Shown here piece by piece: positions 1 to 10,537 of a DNA stretch of 64,000 nt. Both the position numbers and the translations under genes were made by a program. The DNA comes from Xenopus tropicalis (taxonomy: Eukaryota; Chordata; Amphibia; Anura; Pipidae), in NCBI RefSeq assembly GCF_000004195.4, contig NC_030677.2, positions 112,493,036 through 112,557,035 on the forward strand, given 5' to 3'. Positions within the stretch are counted from its first letter, which is position 1; the number at the start of each line of letters is the position of its first letter. The notes under the pieces are model-generated. The model did no database searches, was not told where the DNA came from, and saw only the letters and a program-made list of their open reading frames with translations.

Positions 1-193
1 AAATTATGTCTTGGTAAACTTTATCCCTAATTTTAGTTTCTTGCAGTTTAATGTTGTTATAAATATCCTCATGCTCTGACTGACTTCCTATTAAGTTTGC
101 TTTACTACAATACCCTATTGTGTTCCATTTTTATAGAAGAAAAGACACTCCATGCCATATACATGCAGTTAATCTGGTGACTTTATGGTGTGG

Positions 194-346
194 ACTGGCA
201 ATCTGTGGCATCTGGCAAAGGGGCTGCTGTAAGATGCCATATACACTAATAGTCACTATGGAACTGGTGGGGGCTGTTTTGGGCCTTTGTGTACCCAAAA
301 TGCCAGGGCCTGTTTTAAATCCCAGTCCAGACCTGCTTTATGATCC
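194..346. repeat. dispersed repeat, copy A (partner at 33263)
   Basis: This stretch shares extended similarity with 33263-33400. Both contain the series TGCTGTAAGATGCCATA, then GGGGCTGTTT/GGGCTGTTTT, then CCAGGGCCT and CCCAGACCT in the same order and spacing. Two related copies 33 kb apart show it is a dispersed repeat. The short open frame at 120-401 lies inside it and has no recognisable protein features, so I do not call it a gene. The superfamily is not evident from the sequence. Confidence 0.6.
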
Positions 347-1802
347 TTGTGTCCTGACAGATCTTTCAGTAATTAATCAATGCTTGTCTTTTCCTAGGTG
401 ACCCAATTGTAAGGACTTTTCAGCTTCAGCACAATATTTTGACTTGGTTGTGTGTACTGATGCAGGGATATAATTAAAATCTGATGATTGTGAGGCTAAG
501 AACCTTTAATCCTGGCTTGGCTAATAAAGCTGGTGAGGTGTCGCTGACTATGGTGATTCACTAGAGTATGTGTCAGTGCTTTGCTTAATATTGTGTTGAT
601 GATTATATTATCCATTTTCCTTAGCAATAGAACCTTTATTAGCCTAAAGACTGGGTTGGTTACTGTGGAATGAAGTTTTTCATAAAGGACCCATAAACTT
701 TTCTGTTGCAGCAGTAAAAGTGCATTTTAGAAAGTGCTGAGTGACAGTGCACATGTATATGATAACTTATGAATATTACTTATAGATAATTATGGTGTCC
801 CTCAAGATTCCAATAGTCAGAAAATAATCCAAAGTATGTATATGTTACATGTTGTGTCCTAAGGGCAATACAGTTCTACAGACAGATGTCATTGTGAGGG
901 CAGTATGCAACTCAATAAATATTTCTGTTTCCTTTTGACAGTTAGTGTTAAGAACATAATGACTTTTCACCCATATGACGCTTAGTTCAGATTTGCTACG
1001 CCACAGGTGTATAGTTAATGACGAGGAAGGATTTGTTTGTGATGTTCTGTCTTAACATTTAGCCTTTAAGGTGTCAAAATGAGTGAAATTCCTATAAAAA
1101 TGCCCTGCAGCCTGTAAACAGAACATGATGATTTCTTGTGAGAAAGGCATGTGTGTGCCTGTCATTTATTCTGTCACAGGACCAAACAGTTGTGGTGTTT
1201 TTATTATATCATATCATAAATCTCTCCCGCCAAAAGCATTTAGGCATAATGTTTGTGTCCAGTACATTGAAATGGCCCACAGCATGCAGTAGGATAAAAT
1301 ATAGCCCCTTGGTAAGACAGAGAGGGTTACACAGCTAAGGCAGCTTTCTCTGTGTTTTTCCATAGAGACTCTCCAAGTGACTAGAACTGTGTCTGTTTAC
1401 AAGAGACTCTCAGTACTGTTAGGAGCAGGGGTCCTGGAAAGATGTTTCTCACTGGTAAGTGAGAAAACGACAGGACGTAATTCTCCCGATTAGTCATTTA
1501 CTTGCAGAAATAGAATTCATGAGTAACTGAGTTTCACAGGTATATACTGAGTCATTAGAGGCAACATGTTACATACTCTAGCCCCCCCCAAAACAAAAAT
1601 TGTAAATGCTTGCCAAAGTTATGCCTTTCAATGTATATACCTCCCAAAAGGGCCACTCAAGTAATAGCCAAGTAAAGTGCAACATATGGCTGGAATCGGA
1701 ACAGGTGTTTGGCACCATATAAATATGCTTACATGTACGTTAATAGTAGATTAATGAAGCAATTCGTACTCAGGGTTGACCACCTGAAAAGTGTGCCTAG
1801 CC
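347..1802. other. intergenic, no gene recognised
   Basis: AT-rich single-copy-looking DNA. Short frames such as 1138-1338 show no domain, splice signal or codon pattern that supports coding. I see nothing else here. Confidence 0.6.
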
Positions 1803-2202
1803 CTAAAGGGGTGGTTCACTTTTAAGTTAACTTTATAACTATACCTTTTTATGTTATAGAATGGCCAGTTCTAAGCAACTTTTTAACTGGTCTTTATTTT
1901 TTATTATTTGTCTTCTTCTTCTGCCACTAAAACTATTGCTCTGTGAGGCTACAATTTTATTGTTATTGTTACTTTTTATTACTTATCTTTCTATTCAGCC
2001 CATCTACTATTCATATATCAGTCACTCTCTCAATCCACTCCCTGGTTACCAAGGTAAATTGGACCTGAAGAGCTTTCTAACAAAATGTAAACCAATTAAA
2101 AAATTACCTATAATAAAAAATGAAGACCAATTGCAAATTTTCTCAGAATAGCACTCTCTACATCATACTAAAAGTTAACTCAAAGGTGAACAACCCCTTT
2201 AA
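1803..2202. mobile_element. TTAA-flanked MITE (T2/Kolobok-like)
   Basis: The left end reads CTAAAGGGGTGGTTCAC. The right end is its inverse, GTGAACAACCCCTTTAA, so the element is about 400 bp with short inverted ends and a TTAA-type duplication (left copy degraded to CTAA). The second terminal block, AAGTTAACT, is also inverted near both ends. Frogs carry very many such elements, often assigned to the T2/Kolobok group by their TTAAAGG ends. The open frame at 1861-2151 lies entirely inside and is not a gene. Confidence 0.75.
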
Positions 2203-2540
2203 TAAAACACTCCTGGGAGAAATAGGAGATTAGAACGTACCTGAAGCATGGGAGCATGACTAGATGTGACCTAGAGTAACATGGTGTAGTCAGTGGGGTT
2301 CCATGGGGCATGGCAATAAAACGCTCCGACACAAGGTTGACAGTTATAGTGTACATAAGGTAGCTCTTTGTGACATGGTAAGGTGTTGGAGCAGAGTGCA
2401 AGCCTTTGAAATTACTTCAGTTTCTTTGGGATTCTTTGGTTTAGAGCACTAATGTACTGATGCAGTAGTGTTCTGCCACTAGAGTTTACAAAACAGCCTC
2501 AGTGCTGCCATCATCAGCGAATGAAGGAATATGCCATGTA

Positions 2541-2564
2541 CATTTTATATATATATATAGATAT

Positions 2565-2610
<46 letters not shown>
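2541..2610. repeat. (TA)n microsatellite
   Basis: A TA dinucleotide run interrupted by ATAGATAGAT near its left side. It abuts the fold-back element that starts at 2611, and a second TA run lies just past that element's other end. Confidence 0.95.
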
Positions 2611-2614
<4 letters not shown>

Positions 2615-2870
2615 GAAGAACAGAGTGCCTCACACACAGGGACTTAAAAAAGAACAAAAAAACTTTATTAATCCAATGTTTCGAACACTAAATGTGTTCT
2701 TCAGGGACAAATCTGTCCCTGAAGAAGAACACATTTAGTGTTCGAAATGTGTTCTTCAGGGACAAATCTGTCCCTGAAGAAGAACACATTTAGTATTCGA
2801 AACATTGAATTAATAAAGATTTTTTGTTCTTTTTTAAGTCCCTGTGTGTGTGGCACTCTGTTCTTCATTT
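2611..2870. mobile_element. fold-back element between two TA tracts
   Basis: The arms are inverted copies: AAATGAAGAACAGAGTGCC at 2611 and GGCACTCTGTTCTTCATTT ending at 2870, with the complementarity continuing inward through the AAAAAAGAACAAAAAA block and the TTCGAAAC/GTTTCGAA boxes. The centre holds two tandem copies of a smaller palindrome built on GACAAATCTGTC. The open frame at 2738-2983 reads through it and the TA tract and is an artefact. The family is not identified. Confidence 0.8.
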
Positions 2871-2927
2871 ACATAAATGGCCAGCACCTGGGGCAGTTGA
2901 TTGTTTGTAGGGAGTGCTCCTTTTGTT

Positions 2928-2934
<7 letters not shown>

Positions 2935-2982
<48 letters not shown>
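2935..2982. repeat. (TA)n microsatellite
   Basis: About 24 uninterrupted TA dinucleotides downstream of the fold-back element. Confidence 0.95.
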
Positions 2983-2985
<3 letters not shown>

Positions 2986-2999
2986 CCCGCCCCCCCATC

Positions 3000-3604
3000 A
3001 AAATACCTTGCAGATACTTCCATTATAGTGACATTTTTCACATACTAGATGGACTAATGTTTTTTAGCTGTGTTATTGTTGTGACAATGAATGATATCCA
3101 GAATTGTTTTCTTTACTGTTTCCTTTGATTGTGTGGCTACTGCAAGACATAGCAAAACCCCTGAGAGATCATGCAGTTGCCCGGGCTAAAGAAAACTGTT
3201 CCCAGACAGCTATTTCAAAATGGTTATGGGTTAAAGTCATGAATGTGTTTTTGACTTAACTTGTATTCAGACCAGGCTTTTTGAACAAAAAAAAAGTGGA
3301 ATCAGCAATCCCAAAAAATGTAAGGGACCACACTTTCCTGTAGTCATTACACCTAGTCAATCAGGCCATCCGACGATGTAGTGAATCTGGCAGTCTGCTA
3401 CCTGGCAGTCTATGTGCATGGTCAATAAAAGATGTGATACATCTGTTTGGCACAAAGTCATGTGGGATAAGACAAATATGAGTCTGTGTGTGCTGCATAT
3501 AAAATACCATTGTCTACAGCCTTAAGCATTAACATGAATTGTACTTTAGAAGGCTGTACCTAGGCTGACTTCTAATTTATTGCCAGAGGGGCTAAATTAT
3601 AAGA
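3000..3604. other. intergenic, nothing recognised
   Basis: No domain-bearing frame, RNA gene or clear repeat structure was seen in this stretch. Confidence 0.5.
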
Positions 3605-4500
3605 TATTGTATTGAAGTCCTTGAAAAAGCTCCGCGTGTATAGGAGCGAAACGCGCGTCGGGCTTATATAGGGGGGAATGAACGGGTGTTGATGTGGGGT
3701 TTGGTGGTTGGAAGGGTGGGTTGAAAGGGATGCAGGATTGATGTGCTTTTTAATAAGCGTGGGTGCTACAATCTAGAAACCAGAAACTTGGCTTAAAGCT
3801 GGGGTTAACTTTATTTCACTACGGGGTGTTGGTACACCCAATTATCTAATGATAGTTCTATACCTAAAGAGAAGTGCACTTCTCATTTAGTAACAACGGG
3901 GTTTGAATCCCCCTTGTGATTAAGCAGTTATTTCGGATTACAAGGAAACTGATTCCTCTGCTTATCTGTATTACAACACTTTCGCAACAATAGTTTTGGA
4001 TACTTTTTAAATCTCCCTTGAATTGCCCTCACAGGCTTAGGAGAATCAATTTACAATGGTTACTCTGTAAGATAAAACTTTGTAGCGAATCTTAGCAAGC
4101 AAGTTAACTCTAAGCCGCCTTGCATTTTGTTAGAGTTTTCTTTTGAGTTGTATTTCACCTCACGCGTTTTTTAATAGGGTTTGGTTCGTGGTAAATTTTA
4201 TTATTTTTTTAAAAAAGTGAATAATAAACGCTAAGTCTTAATCTCTATACCACACCTGATCAAGAAATTTACCTGATAATAAACTACATATATTTTTTTG
4301 GGTGGTTTTCGGTGCAGTGTCCTGAAGTCTATACAGGGATAGTCCTCTGAGAGGATATTCCTGTTTTTCCTTCTCCTTCTTCTATTGTACAATTTGACTG
4401 TCCACCTATATGACTGTATATCACTGTTCGTGTGTTCATACCACTGACCCGAACAAGCTTATATACATGTCGGAGAAAGAGCTGCAGTTCTTTTTCAGTT
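3605..4500. repeat. candidate dispersed element carrying a stem-GAAAC motif
   Basis: Near the left edge, 3626-3664 forms the hairpin GCTCC-(GCGTGTATA)-GGAGC followed immediately by GAAACGCGCGTC. The rest is AT-rich with no domain-bearing frame. The same arrangement (TGAARAAG, stem-loop, GAAAC) recurs in several unrelated places in the window, which suggests that this is part of a mobile element. Boundaries and superfamily are not determined. Confidence 0.4.
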
Positions 4501-4527
4501 ATGTTGTATGGTTTTCACATAGAGAAT

Positions 4528-5275
4528 ACTGTATATACTCGAGTATAAGCCGAGTTTTCCAGCACTAATAATGTGCTCAAAAACGCACCCTCGGCTTATA
4601 CTAGAATATATACGGTAGTTACGTTCTCCCGGCCGTACGCTCGCTCGCACCACCCACTCCTCCTGGACATATGTTCACGCTTGCAAGTGTGCGCTCCCAA
4701 CCCCCCCCGTGGATATATGTTTGCGCTTGCAACCCCGAAACCCCCCCCCAGTATGTCCTGCGCCCTGCGCACACAACCCCCCCCCCCCCGTGGCCGACCT
4801 CGCCGTGCAGGACATGGGTAACGACGACCTTGTCTGCCGCTCAGTATGTCCTGCGCCGTGCGCCATTGAGGAGCACCCCCCCCCGGGAAGAGCTTGCCTG
4901 CTGTGCTGTGCGCCGCTTCACCATTTAAGTGATTGCGGAACCTATGGGACAAGGGGTAAGTCCATTCTGTGCTGGTTATATTGACTTTTGTGCTGTTTGT
5001 AATGTCTTGCTTCAGGGTCACATTGCAAACAACCATTGATGCTGCAGATTGAATCAGTCAGGCTCCATGGTCACAGGTCACATATAGTCCAAGGGCAAAA
5101 GATCATAGAAATGCCATATTTAGTTATGGGATTAAAGATTTTGTATATATGGATGCTTTTCATGCTGCACCATTGAGGGGCTTATACTCGAGTCAATAAG
5201 TTTTTCCAGTTTTCTTAGGTAAAATTAGGTACCTCGGCTTATATTCGGATCGGCTTATACTCGAGTATACACGGT
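4528..5275. mobile_element. non-autonomous DNA transposon with CGAGTATAAGCCGA ends
   Basis: The left end begins ACTGTATATACTCGAGTATA and the right end is its near-inverse, ending CTCGAGTATACACGGT. Each end also contains a second, inward-facing copy of the same motif (CTCGGCTTATACTAGAATAT at about 4592; GGCTTATACTCGAGTCAATA at about 5180), so both termini are themselves fold-backs. The interior is C-rich, with three variants of a CCTGCGCC...ACACAACCCCC unit. Overlapping frames on both strands (4573-5036) follow from this composition and are not supported as genes. Confidence 0.7.
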
Positions 5276-6257
5276 AACCAAAATATTTAACATTTGCTAC
5301 TTAATTTGCCACTCCTGCATCCAGTTTGAATTTGTGTTACCTGTTATATTCGCTCTAAACATTAGGGCACTGGCAGGGCCAGAGCTAAGGGGAAGGCAGA
5401 AGAGACACGTGCCTCAGGTGTATCACTGGGGGGTGCTAGGCACATGCCTCTTCAGTTTGCCTACCCTTACTCCGCACCCTTGCCCCCCCCACTTACGGCT
5501 TACTGATGCTTGTCTTCCGGCGGGAAGTCATCGCATGTGGTGGGTGAGGTGGCCAGCTGGGTTGCCTAGGGCGTCTGGCTGGCTAGGCTGGCTAGGCATT
5601 TTGGTCTTCCTGATTAAAAACTGATGGCCTTGTGGAAGGATGCCACCCCATTTGTAACCTAGGGAGGCCACTATCTGAACTTAAGCATCCCCCAAAAAAG
5701 ACTCTCATTTTAGTCAGCTGGAAGAACTCTACTATATGTTCTTGTTTTAACTTTATTATTGCTAAATGTTTTTTTGTGGTGAAATAATGGTTTATCCACT
5801 CCCATGACTGTTGGACCAGGATGTCTCACTTATACTGATTTTTTACTGAGTTCTACCACAGATTTCTTGCCTGTGGGGGCCCACTACTGAGATCTCTACC
5901 CCAGGCCCACTGGTACCTTAAAGCAGTCCTGATTATGTATGATTAAGTACAATGTAATAAAGAGCATGCAGTTGCATCTGAGGTATCTGTCCTTGAATGT
6001 TTTTCTGAGATTGAATATTGGAATAGGACTGTCCACTTTTGGTTTTAAAAACACGGCAAACAGCTGTACCAAAATGTATCTCCAAAAATGTACACATGAT
6101 AGATTATATATTATATAGCATAAAAATTACCTGGACAAACCAAGATAAGGACAATAGTCCTATGAGCTGTGAAAACCAGCCAATAAGCTGTGAGTAGCAA
6201 ACATCAGAAAAAAAAGCTATGTTGTTGACATGGTAGACATGGATGATCACTCCATTC
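5276..6257. other. intergenic with one dispersed repeat
   Basis: Bases 5365-5490 resemble 28703-28790: both have GGGCCAGARCTA, then AGGCAGAAGAG, then a CACSTGCCT block and a G-rich tract. That pair is a dispersed repeat. The rest shows no gene. Confidence 0.5.
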
Positions 6258-6520
6258 TAAAGGTGGCCACACACGTGGCGATATCTGAATCGTCAGATAT
6301 GGAGGTAGAAACAATAGGATTTCTATCTTCTTCTGCCGATTCAGCCCTGAAGGTAGATTTTGCTTAGGTGCCTTCAGTGGCACCTGATCAAAATCTTTTA
6401 ACCCGACCGTTGGCGAGTCGACTGATATCCGCAGTCTTCTGCGATATCAGTCGGCTAGCTGACTTGCCATACACACACCGAATATCTTACAAAACAAGGT
6501 TTCGTACAATATCATCAGTG
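6258..6520. mobile_element. truncated MITE (CTAAAGGTGGCCACACACG end)
   Basis: The left edge CTAAAGGTGGCCACACACG resembles the ends of the 20066 and 35031 elements in design (AAAGGTGNCC then ACAC). Internal GATATC-containing inverted motifs (CTGATATCCGCAG and CTGCGATATCAG, about 6420-6455) form a hairpin. I do not find a matching inverted right end, so it is probably cut by the next element at 6522. Confidence 0.4.
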
Positions 6521-6521
6521 C

Positions 6522-7025
6522 CTAAAGGGGACCTGTCACCCTAAGAAATAATTCCAATTTCTTTTCTATTGTGTTTGTTAAGCAAAATTTACTTCACATA
6601 CTATATAAATGATATAAATCTTGTTTCCTTCAGTCTTGGGAATATACAATCACAGTCAGCAGGCAGCTGCCATTTTGTGGGCACTGTTATTAAGGCAAGC
6701 TTTGTATCACCCCAAAAACTTGTGTATGTGCCAGAATGGGGGACCTGATGCCCTTTCCCATGCACTGGCTGGTTACACAATTAGATGGTGAGATAGTAGG
6801 GAGAATGTGAGTGCTGAATGGAAAGTTTAAGTAATTGTTTGCCCTGCCTCTATGCCTAAGGCATAGAGGCGAGGCAGGCAGTATGTGATTGACAGCTGGG
6901 ATTTTTAAATGCATTTATAATGGGTTTGGATGTGTTAATATAAAAATGAATTTTGGTTTCATGTTTAATTTGAAAAGGACTTTTATTATACAACGTTTCA
7001 TGTCTGGGTGACAGGTCCACTTTAA
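6522..7025. mobile_element. TTAA-flanked MITE (T2/Kolobok-like), family B
   Basis: The left end AAAGGGGACCTGTCACCC and the right end GGGTGACAGGTCCACTTTAA are inverted, with CTAA and TTAA at the outer edges. A partial relative lies in opposite orientation at about 25680-25917; both contain the block ending in the AGATTTATATTATTTATAT region and the ATGACAGGT end. Confidence 0.75.
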
Positions 7026-10000
7026 GGGAGTGCCTAACTCAGAAGCACTGAGTACCTGTATTGTTAATAATCTTGTTACACTGCCATGGATTTTACACCT
7101 ATATTAAGCTTTGGGCTGATGTACTCACTGGCCATCTCCATGTCAATTCAGTTTAGCTTAGGACCTAGTTTTGCAATGGCTAATACTTCACTATGGGGCC
7201 CTCTTCCCTAACCAAGCTTTAGACATGTCCACTCACCTGCACTTTTCAGGAGTCACCCAGGTCTATCTTCCCTCACCCAGTCACCTGTAATATGCACCTG
7301 AATCCCAACTTACACCTACCATTGAAATTCATAGGGATGTCAAGTGGGTGTGACCAAGACCCACATCCTCTGACTTTCCCAAGTGATCAGAGACTGAATT
7401 AAGAAACTTTGTAGTACTTAACTATGAACTGGAGGAAAGATGCAAACTGCAAAAAATAGATGCAAAACACTGTGTATCTGGCCACATCCATTTGGGATAA
7501 TGGAAAAAAAGCTGATTTGCAGAGAAATGAGAAAGAGCTTCAACTTCTCTTATTTCCTCAATCTGCCAACCCGTGCAACAAGAAATTTTCAGTTTAAACA
7601 AACTACATGTAAACTGTAGGATAATGTGTCAAAATTGGCTTCCTTGGTCAGTATAGTCAACATTGGTCAAATTGGCCGAGCAAATCTTTGTATAGCCACC
7701 TTACTCTATTCCCATATGATACAACATCATTATAGTTGGACAACTCCAAGCTCACCCACTATCTTCTACCCAAAGGTAACACCAATCTGCCCAGTAAGAA
7801 ATCCAATCCATCTGCAACTTTAAGAACACAAAATAGTGCATTACTTTAATAAGTGCACAAAAACCTTTAAGTTGGCAATAATATACGCTTTTAAACATTT
7901 TATCAAATGGAATTTGAAATACTGTCAGCTCATTGCCATGTAATTTTAACTTAAAATGTTGTATTTGAAACACGTAACTAAATTCTGTTTAATAGGATAT
8001 TGTAGGATATGGTGCCATCTAGGGATAAAACGTACATTGTGCATAGCTCAAAAACAGTAACCTGTAGGGAAAAGCACATGTCAAATTCCAAATGTAATCA
8101 CAGATAACACAGACCATATGTCAAAATTATTGTTTTTATCTCTGTAATGCTCAGTTTGGGTTTATTCAGTAAATCAAGTCTTTTTTGAAAATGCCACACA
8201 TATGAAATAGGGTGGGATGACCAAAGTAATTTTATCTTATTTGATGAGCAGATTTCTTGTTTGTATTAAAACCGTTGTACAGGAATGGATTGGATAAACT
8301 GGAAGTTTATTTCCATCCCCCTTTTCTCAGAAAACGTTGTTTCTTATGTATTTACTAAGCAACTGCAAAAGAAAAATCTGTGAATCTTTCAAAACAAAAT
8401 ATTTTTACCCTACTCCAATTGACTACATGAGCACTAGAGGAATTGCTTCTGCACCCTTTTGTGCTCTTGCTCCTGCACCTAGGGGTTACTTAAATGACCC
8501 ATATTGTGTGGCTTCTCCTATTTCCTAAAAACCCAACCATTACTATTGGGAATATTACTGAAGAGTAAAGATAGAGTTTATCACAGATCACCATTGGGGA
8601 ACTGCCCAGATTTCTGTTCACTTGTATAGAAGATTTATGATCATATTATTCAAAGGGTGAAACTAGAGTTTGCTGTTTCATCTTTTGATAAAATTGCTTC
8701 TAAAAATCCCATATCAGTAAACATAGAACTGTGATCTGTGTCAATGATAGGACAAAATGTCTTCCTGGCCTCTTAATGACAACTAGCCCCTGTATTAACC
8801 ATTAAGTCATCTTCCACCTGTTCTTATTTGCACCCAATCTGTAGTCCACCCTAAGACTTTCCTGTTGCCTATGGCGGCAACAGATAGACCATTGTTTTTT
8901 TTTTTAATGTCTATGGGACAGTTATATGAAATAAAGATTCAGTTGTACAGGGAGACTTTAACATATGGTTAAGTGATGTTAGGTTTTTTATGGAGTAATG
9001 TGTATAGATAAACTGTAATTCAGAGAGACTAAAGGCATGGGACCTACATGAAACCGTCATAGCAGGAAGGGCATGAATCATTATGTGATTATGTGAATCA
9101 TGCCAGTCAAATAAAGCCCCCAAATACTGGGGCTGTAATTGGCTGGCACGATGGGAGAGCTGATTTCATGAAGGCAACAGAGTTAGTTGTCGTTTTTATC
9201 ATCTGAGTAACAAGAGACACCTTTATTGTATGTATTTTAACTAATGAAATGTTTATGCATGTAGAAGCAGAGCATACACCTTCTAACATTCACCTCTTTC
9301 TCTCTTCTCCTTTGCCATTTTCTCTTCTTTGTTTCCTACACTTACACCACCCCCCCTTTGGTATTTTTAATACTTGTTTTTCAATAACTTGATCTTGAAA
9401 ACAGCAACCCATGAATCATTTCTAATGTAAAAATAATACTTGTGTAGAAAAGGAGAAGTAAAGAGACCCAAAAGTGAAAGAGGAAACCCCCTTCTGGTAT
9501 AAATAGTGTGATATTGTATAAATACACAGTGATGTGAAATATGCAAGTACTTAGCTGGTTGTTCACATAGTGTCCCCCTTGTAAGGCCACGTGTCACATT
9601 ATGAACAGCATAGCTCTGTGTTCATTACTTAGAGGCTTTATGCAACATATTTAAAATATATCAGGGAAATATTAATATATATAGAACATTGTGTATTGCA
9701 GTACAATGGTGAAGCTCACACTTGCATTTAAATACCTCCTCAGATCATCTAAGGTATGTTGGTCTTGGGGGAATTATTTATATATGAATAAAGAGCTTTG
9801 TAAAGGTTCATGTGAAGTTGTCAGTGCAACATTCTCTAATTTAACTGTCGTTCTAAATACCCTGTATTGGGTATTGGGTCTACTACCATTTAACCTGTTT
9901 ATTCATCACTTGGAGAAGGGTGAGAAGTCATAATTTTTGGATTTGGAAGAATACCAAATATTAATACCTTAATAGGAAAATCCTAAGAATTCCATACATA

Positions 10001-10115
10001 TTAAACAAACTATTGTTGCATTCAGTTGTCCAGAGCTGTAATGACAAAGACTTGTGGAGTTTGGATTTGTTTAAGATGAAAATCTTGCAAAATTTCTAGA
10101 ATTTGACCAAATAAC
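7026..10115. other. 3.1-kb intergenic stretch, nothing recognised
   Basis: Only short frames without domains (for example 7626-7823, 8911-9123, 9367-9597, 9691-9933). No splice-flanked exon, RNA gene or paired inverted ends were recognised. Confidence 0.5.
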
Positions 10116-10537
10116 TTAAAGGATGTGTCTACCCCAAAAATAACTTTTTGCCTAATAAAAGAAAACATTATTCTAAGCAACTTTCCAATATCAAATTATT
10201 AAAAAGTATTAGTGCTTTAAAAGTTATTTGTAAATGTAATTGCAATGGAAAGCAGCATTTGCTGAACTCCTGGTTGTTACAATGTTGCAAATGCCTGGCT
10301 CCTCCAGCAAGTCAGGTCTGTCAGTCTGCTGCCTTGTGTTACATTGTTTCAAACCCCAGAGCCCCCAGGGGAGAGAATAAAAAGGACAGGCAGACACTGC
10401 TTTTAATAGCAGTTACATATACAAACAACTAAAAAAAAAAATTACAAAAATGTAATGAATGTATATTGCACAGTAGCTTAGAATTAAGTTTTCTTTTATT
10501 ATTTTTATATCATTTTTGGGATTGACATATCCTTTAA
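10116..10537. mobile_element. TTAA-flanked MITE (T2/Kolobok-like), family C
   Basis: It starts TTAAAGGATGTGTC and ends GACATATCCTTTAA, followed inward by the inverted blocks CCCCAAAAATAA and TTTTTGGG. TTAA is present at both outer edges (10116-10119 and 10534-10537). The frame at 10148-10432 lies inside it. Confidence 0.75.

Noticed and set aside
1861..2151. 96-codon frame with a hydrophobic stretch resembling a small membrane protein
   Set aside because: It lies wholly inside a TTAA-flanked MITE, whose T-rich interior gives Leu/Phe-rich translation.
2738..3128. Overlapping frames with a Tyr-Ile repeat
   Set aside because: They are translation of the TA microsatellite.
2700..3664. Genuine hammerhead ribozyme
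   Set aside because: The GAAAC box and stem II fit, but the CUGANGA box is separated from the stem by an extra A or is mutated (TTGAAAA at 3629), and stem I is not clear. Kept only as a structural resemblance.
4596..5036. 146-codon minus-strand frame
   Set aside because: It covers the C-rich interior of the 4528-5275 transposon and has overlapping open frames in several other registers.
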